Assembly: GCA_041623475.1 (NCBI GenBank)
Contig: JBFJWU010000017.1
Coordinates: forward strand, 1 to 18,707
Source: JBFJWU01 sp041623475 [NCBI: bacterium]
GTDB taxonomy: Bacteria > J088
Direction: 5' to 3'
DNA: 18,707 nucleotides
Positions within the stretch are counted from its first letter, which is position 1. Each line of letters opens with the position of its first letter. Below, one piece after another: positions 14,932 through 18,707 of the stretch. A program made the translations under genes and the position numbers. Under the pieces are notes generated by a model. The model saw only the letters and a program-made list of their open reading frames with translations, ran no database searches and was not told the origin of the DNA.

Positions 14932-16398
14932 ATGAAGAAACTTGGCTTCACAATCATTGGCGCGCTGGCCGTTGTGTCAGCAATCGTGGCCGTCCGCACG
15001 GTGACTTTCAATTCGCAGCAAATGCAACCACCACCGCCCCCGTCATCAGTTCAGGTCGATGTTGAACGGGCCGCCAGGCAACTGGCCCGCGCAGTAACAT
15101 ACCAGACCATCTCGTGGCAGGATCCGGGCCAGTTCGACAGCGAGCAGTTTTTTGGCCTGCACGGGTTTCTGCGACAACAGTACCCGTTAATGCACCAGGT
15201 CGGGCAGGTGACCACTGTCAATGATTATTCGTTGGTTATCCGGATTCCCGGTTCGACCCCCGAGCTGGGGCCGGTGGTCCTGGCCGCCCACATGGATGTT
15301 GTTCCCGCCGTTGCGGAAACGCTTGACCAGTGGGAACAACCGCCGTTCGGCGGCGTAATTACCGGCGGGTTTATCTGGGGCCGGGGCACGCTGGATGACA
15401 AGGTCAACATGATTGCCATCGCCGAGGCGGTGGAAGCCCTGCTGGCTGATAACTACAGGCCGGTTCGCCCGCTGGTCCTGGCGTTCGGACACGACGAAGA
15501 AGTGGGCGGACAGAATGGCGCCCGGGAAATCGTCGATACCCTGGCCATCGGTGTTGCACCGCAGTTTGTCCTGGACGAAGGGCTCAGTGTGACCCGGGGC
15601 ATTACGCCCGGGTTTGACCGCGATGTCGCGCTGGTGGGTATTGCTGAACGGGGATTTGCAACGCTTGAATTTTCTGCCGTGGGAGCCCAGGGACATTCGT
15701 CGATGCCACCAGACCAGACAGCGATTGGCATTGTTGCCGATGCGATTCGCAAGGTCGAGGCGGCCAAGTTCCCAGCCCGGTTGCAGGGCCCGGCACGGAC
15801 GTTGTTCGAATGGCTGGGGCCGGAAATGCCCGGGGCGCAACGAATCATCTTTGCCAACCTGTGGTTGTTCGAGCCACTTGCACGGATTGTCCTGACCAGC
15901 AAAACCAGCACCAATGCCCTGATCCGGACAACCGCTGCACTGACTGTTTTTGATGCCGGTACCAAGGAAAATGTACTGCCGCCGGATGCGCGGGCGCTGG
16001 TCAATTTCCGCCTGGCACCAGGCGATACGGTCAAGGGTGTCATTGCCCGGGTGCGCCGGGTTGTCGGCGATGATCGCGTCCAGATCAAGACGCTGGGTGA
16101 CTGGACCAGCGATCCGTCACCCCTGGCGCCGGTCGACAGCGCCGATTTCCAGGCCATCCATCGCAGTATCCGGCAGGTTTTCAATGATGCGGTTGTAGCA
16201 CCGTCGCTGGTCATCGGTGCGACGGATGGACGGCATTATGCACAGTTGACCCCACGAGTATACCGTTTCAGTCCGATGGTCCTTCGTCCTGAAGACCTGG
16301 GTCGAATTCATGGCGTTAACGAGCGCATCGCAGTCAACGAATTCGGCGATGCGGTGCGGTTCTTCCATCACCTGGTGGTCAATACGACCGGACATTAG
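14932..16398 (+). CDS. M20 family metallopeptidase (PM20D1/carboxypeptidase-like), membrane-anchored
   Basis: The 488-residue product should be a di-zinc amidohydrolase cleaving peptide-like or N-acyl amino acid bonds. The metal and catalytic signature is complete: HMDVVP (His120, Asp122), GRGTLDDK (bridging Asp155), HDEEVGG (Glu189 catalytic, Glu190 ligand), LDEG (Glu216) and the final ligand His460 in RIHGVNER. GAQGHSSMPP (251-260) marks the dimerisation-domain insertion, and TDGRHY is at 431-436. An uncleaved N-terminal hydrophobic segment (about 5-22) and a PPPPP linker (33-37) suggest a periplasm-facing anchored enzyme. Length and motif order resemble PM20D1, which acts on N-fatty-acyl amino acids, but substrate is an inference. 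It lies 4 bp after the preceding gene and 4 bp before the next. Confidence 0.93.
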   Translation: MKKLGFTIIGALAVVSAIVAVRTVTFNSQQMQPPPPPSSVQVDVERAARQLARAVTYQTISWQDPGQFDSEQFFGLHGFLRQQYPLMHQVGQVTTVNDYSLVIRIPGSTPELGPVVLAAHMDVVPAVAETLDQWEQPPFGGVITGGFIWGRGTLDDKVNMIAIAEAVEALLADNYRPVRPLVLAFGHDEEVGGQNGAREIVDTLAIGVAPQFVLDEGLSVTRGITPGFDRDVALVGIAERGFATLEFSAVGAQGHSSMPPDQTAIGIVADAIRKVEAAKFPARLQGPARTLFEWLGPEMPGAQRIIFANLWLFEPLARIVLTSKTSTNALIRTTAALTVFDAGTKENVLPPDARALVNFRLAPGDTVKGVIARVRRVVGDDRVQIKTLGDWTSDPSPLAPVDSADFQAIHRSIRQVFNDAVVAPSLVIGATDGRHYAQLTPRVYRFSPMVLRPEDLGRIHGVNERIAVNEFGDAVRFFHHLVVNTTGH

Positions 16399-16402
16399 GC
16401 TA

Positions 16403-17227
16403 ATGACAGAATGGTCACCTGATTTCGAACAACTGCGACTGGCCGTATTTATGGCAGCGTTGTCTTTGTTCAGCCTGATCGAATCAATCTGGCCGCTGCG
16501 CCAACGCCAGGAACCGGCCCTGCGACATCGACTGCGCAATCTGGCGGTCAGCGTTACAGGAACCGTTGTGGTCCGGGCTGTGGTGCCTATGCTGCCTGTG
16601 CTGGTTGCGGCACACGTCCACGCTCAGGGACTGGGATTGTTCGGGACAATTGCGCTGCCATCGGTCATCGAGCTGGTTTGTACCGTCGTGGTACTGGACC
16701 TGTTGATCTATGTCCAGCACGTTGTCTTTCACAAAGTACCGTTCCTCTGGTGGTTGCACCGGATTCATCACAGTGATCGCGAATTCGATGCATCGACCGG
16801 GGTCCGGTTCCATCCCCTGGAAATCCTGCTGTCAATCGGGATCAAACTGGCGGCGGTTCGACTGCTGGGCGCACCGGCGTTCGGGGTGTTCCTGTTCGAA
16901 GTGATCCTCAGTTCAACGGCGCTGTTTAACCACGCCAATTTCAACCTGCCGCGACCGGTCGACCGTGCGCTGCGCTGGGTCCTGGTGACGCCGGCCATGC
17001 ACCGGGTTCATCATTCGTCCGAACCGGACGAAACGGACAGTAACTTTGGATTCAACCTGCCGTGGTGGGATCGGCTGTTCGGGACCTACCGCAGTCAGGC
17101 GCGGCTGGGTGACGATCTCGATATCGGGCTCAAGGATTTTCCCCAACCCCTGGGGCTGGGACGATTGCTGATCCAGCCGTTCATGCGGCCGCCCGGTGCC
17201 GACCGCGACCACGCGGGCCAGGGCTAA
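16403..17227 (+). CDS. Fatty acid hydroxylase / sterol desaturase family membrane protein
   Basis: The 274-residue integral membrane protein has hydrophobic segments near residues 10-30, 48-72, 85-105 and 140-170. It carries the di-iron histidine clusters of the superfamily: HVVFH (106-110), HRIHH (119-123), His137 in RFHPLE, His177 in NHANF and HRVHH (200-204). NFGFNLPWWDRLFGTY (214-229) is the usual C-terminal signature. Family members oxidise, hydroxylate or desaturate lipids and sterols; the substrate here is unknown. ATG 16403 lies 4 bp after the M20 stop with TTAGG just upstream. The frame runs open back to 16310 inside the M20 gene, which is not credible. Its TAA overlaps the stop of the convergent thioesterase gene. 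Confidence 0.92.
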   Translation: MTEWSPDFEQLRLAVFMAALSLFSLIESIWPLRQRQEPALRHRLRNLAVSVTGTVVVRAVVPMLPVLVAAHVHAQGLGLFGTIALPSVIELVCTVVVLDLLIYVQHVVFHKVPFLWWLHRIHHSDREFDASTGVRFHPLEILLSIGIKLAAVRLLGAPAFGVFLFEVILSSTALFNHANFNLPRPVDRALRWVLVTPAMHRVHHSSEPDETDSNFGFNLPWWDRLFGTYRSQARLGDDLDIGLKDFPQPLGLGRLLIQPFMRPPGADRDHAGQG

Positions 17228-17682
17228 CTGCGTCCCGTAAACTCGGCGACCCGGTCCTCGGGCAATTTCACAAACGTCGAGGTCCCGCGGGCGGTGACCT
17301 TGCCGGATTCAACATCGCGAATCTCTGCGGTGATGATCAGGGCCCGTGAGCGCTGTTCTGCTATCGTTGATTCACATTCGTACTCGCGGTCGATCCAGTG
17401 CGGTGCACGATATTCGACTTCCAGTTTGGTTGTCGCATGGGGTGGGGCGCCAACCGACAGGATCGCCCAGCCCATCATCTCATCCAGAACCGTGGCTACA
17501 ATTCCGCCGTGGCTGATGTTGTTGTAGCCCCGGAACCGCTCGTCCGGTGTCCATCTGGCGATGGCACCCTGGTCCGTCAATTCAACATCCAGTTTCAGGC
17601 CGGCATCGTTGTTGGGGCTGCAGCCAAAACAGTGAGTCGCTGCCAACTGCTGCGGATCCGGTTTCCTTCGTTTACCACTCAT
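17224..17682 (-). CDS. Hotdog-fold acyl-CoA thioesterase (PaaI/4HBT-like)
   Basis: The 152-residue product is a single hotdog domain of usual length. Key features are the N-terminal CFGCSPNNDAGL segment (18-29), common to a thioesterase subfamily, the HGGIVATVLDEMMGWA helix (58-73, with Asp67 and Glu68 in the active-site region), and strands TKLEVEYRAP and RALIITAEIRD. It probably hydrolyses an acyl-CoA in the cytoplasm; substrate is unknown. The start ATG 17682 lies 19 bp after the stop of the outer-membrane protein gene. Its stop overlaps the stop of the convergent fatty acid hydroxylase gene (CTAA, 17224-17227). Confidence 0.92.
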   Translation of the reverse strand: MSGKRRKPDPQQLAATHCFGCSPNNDAGLKLDVELTDQGAIARWTPDERFRGYNNISHGGIVATVLDEMMGWAILSVGAPPHATTKLEVEYRAPHWIDREYECESTIAEQRSRALIITAEIRDVESGKVTARGTSTFVKLPEDRVAEFTGRS

Positions 17683-17701
17683 GTTGTGTCGCCCGTTGGC
17701 A

Positions 17702-18601
17702 TCAGTATTCGTATTTTTCCTCTTCAGGCGTGATCATCAGTTCCAGTGACACGGTATGTTTAAAGTTGTCACCGGGTTCCGTATTGAACGCATAGGCGAT
17801 CTGGCCCTTGGGGAAAAACCAGCCCGCACCGGTGCTGAATTCCATTCGATTGCCACGATCGGGCAGGAACTCGTACTTGTACCCGCCACGCAGGCCGATC
17901 TGTTCCTTGGCGATCGCTTCAAACCCCAGTGCCAGCGTCCAGCGTTTGATCGCATTGCTGAACATCATGGTGTCCTGGGTAATGACGATGGCGTTATGCG
18001 GGGCATAGGCGTGCCCGATGACAAACCGGGCCGGCGGCGCGTTGTCGGTGAACCACAGGATATCCTGCAGGACAATCGACATCCGATACTGTTCGTGGAT
18101 TGGTGCCAGGATCCCGGCCTGCAGGTTATGGTTCTTCTTCTTGACGCAGCATGCAGCGCTGGATACTGGCCGTGGCGCCAGGGTTTTCACTTTCTTGAAA
18201 TGGTAGCCAAAGCCCAGGTGGACCTTCTGCTCGTAGAACTCGGCAACCGACAAATGAAGGTCCATGCCCCGGTGCGCACCGAAAGCAGTTGCATCTGCCG
18301 TGCTGCCCCCGGTTGGCTGCTGGATCCGGAAGTCCGCGCCCATCGTAAATGGCGCATTCTTGCTGTCAATGATCGATGCACCAAATGTCCAGCCGGTGCC
18401 GGCATGTCCGTAAACGGTTCCGACCGTGTACCGCGGAATCTGGGACATCCCGGCCGGGTTGACCTCGATCGCGCTCTGGTCCATAACGGCGGCCGATGAA
18501 AACCCGCCCATCCCACGGTTCTGGCCGTAGATCCCTTCTGCAGCCGCGTTCCCGGCCGTGCCCAGCAAGGCCACGGCAACGATCCATTTGATCCAGTTCA
18601 T
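17702..18601 (-). CDS. Outer-membrane beta-barrel protein, FadL/PorV-like
   Basis: The 299-residue product has a signal peptide cleaved near AAA-EG (after residue 21). It has an N-terminal [26 protein letters not shown] stretch split across 29-54, whose NPAGM motif is typical of FadL, PorV and related barrels that move hydrophobic molecules across the outer membrane. Alternating amphipathic strands follow, for example [42 protein letters not shown] and [10 protein letters not shown], ending with [10 protein letters not shown] vicinal Cys pair (151-152), followed by three lysines, sits in a probable loop and is unusual for an outer-membrane protein. It is shorter than E. coli FadL. The ATG at 18601 overlaps the dtd TGA (ATGA), with GGAGAGA upstream. 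The transported substrate is unknown. Confidence 0.83.
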   Translation of the reverse strand: MNWIKWIVAVALLGTAGNAAAEGIYGQNRGMGGFSSAAVMDQSAIEVNPAGMSQIPRYTVGTVYGHAGTGWTFGASIIDSKNAPFTMGADFRIQQPTGGSTADATAFGAHRGMDLHLSVAEFYEQKVHLGFGYHFKKVKTLAPRPVSSAACCVKKKNHNLQAGILAPIHEQYRMSIVLQDILWFTDNAPPARFVIGHAYAPHNAIVITQDTMMFSNAIKRWTLALGFEAIAKEQIGLRGGYKYEFLPDRGNRMEFSTGAGWFFPKGQIAYAFNTEPGDNFKHTVSLELMITPEEEKYEY

Positions 18602-18707
18602 TCGGATGATCTCTCCAGTATCAGTGTGACCGGCCCGTCGTTGATCAGTTCCACGTCCATATCGGCACCAAATTCACCGGTCTGGACCGCCAGTCCGGCG
18701 GCCGCGG
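18598..18707 (-). CDS. dtd: D-aminoacyl-tRNA deacylase, C-terminal part (cut by window edge)
   Basis: Only the last 35 codons are inside the window. They encode a stretch ending [28 protein letters not shown] and a short tail, which is the conserved C-terminal end of Dtd. Dtd removes D-amino acids (D-Tyr and others) and glycine from mischarged tRNAs in the cytoplasm. The stop TGA (18598-18600) overlaps the ATG of the outer-membrane protein gene, so dtd is upstream in the same operon. The N-terminus and catalytic Ser/Thr regions lie beyond the right edge. Confidence 0.9.
   Translation of the reverse strand, partial: AAAGLAVQTGEFGADMDVELINDGPVTLILERSSE

Noticed and set aside
16310-16402. Longer start for the fatty acid hydroxylase gene inside the M20 gene
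   Set aside because: It would overlap the conserved C-terminus of the M20 peptidase, including the region after His460; ATG 16403 is directly after the M20 stop.

Overview
The window is a high-GC stretch from a Gram-negative bacterium. The evidence for an outer membrane is an OmpP1/FadL-type beta-barrel, an MlaF-type ATPase, a lytic transglycosylase and several lipoprotein signal peptides. The mix of GTG starts, large FG-GAP/cadherin-like surface lipoproteins, a 'DEPNSGLDP' MlaF-type ATPase and VolA-like lipase lipoproteins resembles Myxococcota, Bdellovibrionota or other deltaproteobacterial lineages. That placement is an inference without a phylogeny. I see no tRNA, rRNA, CRISPR array, insertion sequence or phage gene.

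Left block (34-3554, all minus strand). Reading downstream on the minus strand, the order is a small lytic transglycosylase, a GH13 alpha-amylase-fold putative lipoprotein, thiS and thiG. The GH13 protein has lost the catalytic carboxylates in all the usual conserved regions. Its stop overlaps the GTG start of thiS (GTGA), and thiS lies 2 bp before thiG, so a probable non-enzymatic envelope protein is translationally coupled to thiamine-thiazole synthesis genes. Upstream is a 618-bp gene-free region (3555-4172) dense in inverted repeats. It holds a TATAAT-like -10 hexamer facing the transglycosylase.

Second block (4173-6856, minus strand). A lipoprotein carrying what look like two copies of the C-terminal domain of the cytochrome c assembly factor CcmI/CycH overlaps (ATGA) a lipase-like alpha/beta-hydrolase lipoprotein. 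A 162-bp divergent intergenic region (6857-7018) follows, with a hairpin just in front of the minus-strand ribosome binding site.

Right block (7019-17227, plus strand) is one tightly packed apparent operon. It contains a 1916-residue modular lipoprotein (two cadherin-like repeats, ten Ig-like repeats, an FN3-like domain, a seven-repeat FG-GAP propeller and a C-terminal Ig-like tail), an MlaF-like ABC ATPase (ATGA overlap), an alpha/beta hydrolase, an unrecognised membrane-anchored protein, an M20 metallopeptidase and a fatty-acid-hydroxylase/sterol-desaturase family membrane protein. It converges, with a 4-bp overlap of stop codons, on a minus-strand set (17224-18707): the end of dtd, a FadL/PorV-like outer-membrane protein and a hotdog thioesterase.

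The recurring theme is the cell envelope and lipid or acyl chemistry: lipases/hydrolases, a lipid-transport-type ATPase, a fatty acid hydroxylase-type enzyme, a thioesterase and a FadL-like barrel. No known named system is visible. The strongest oddities are the catalytically stripped GH13 lipoprotein, the free-standing CcmI-C-like lipoprotein, and the giant lipoprotein coupled to an ATPase that has no permease or MCE partner in view.
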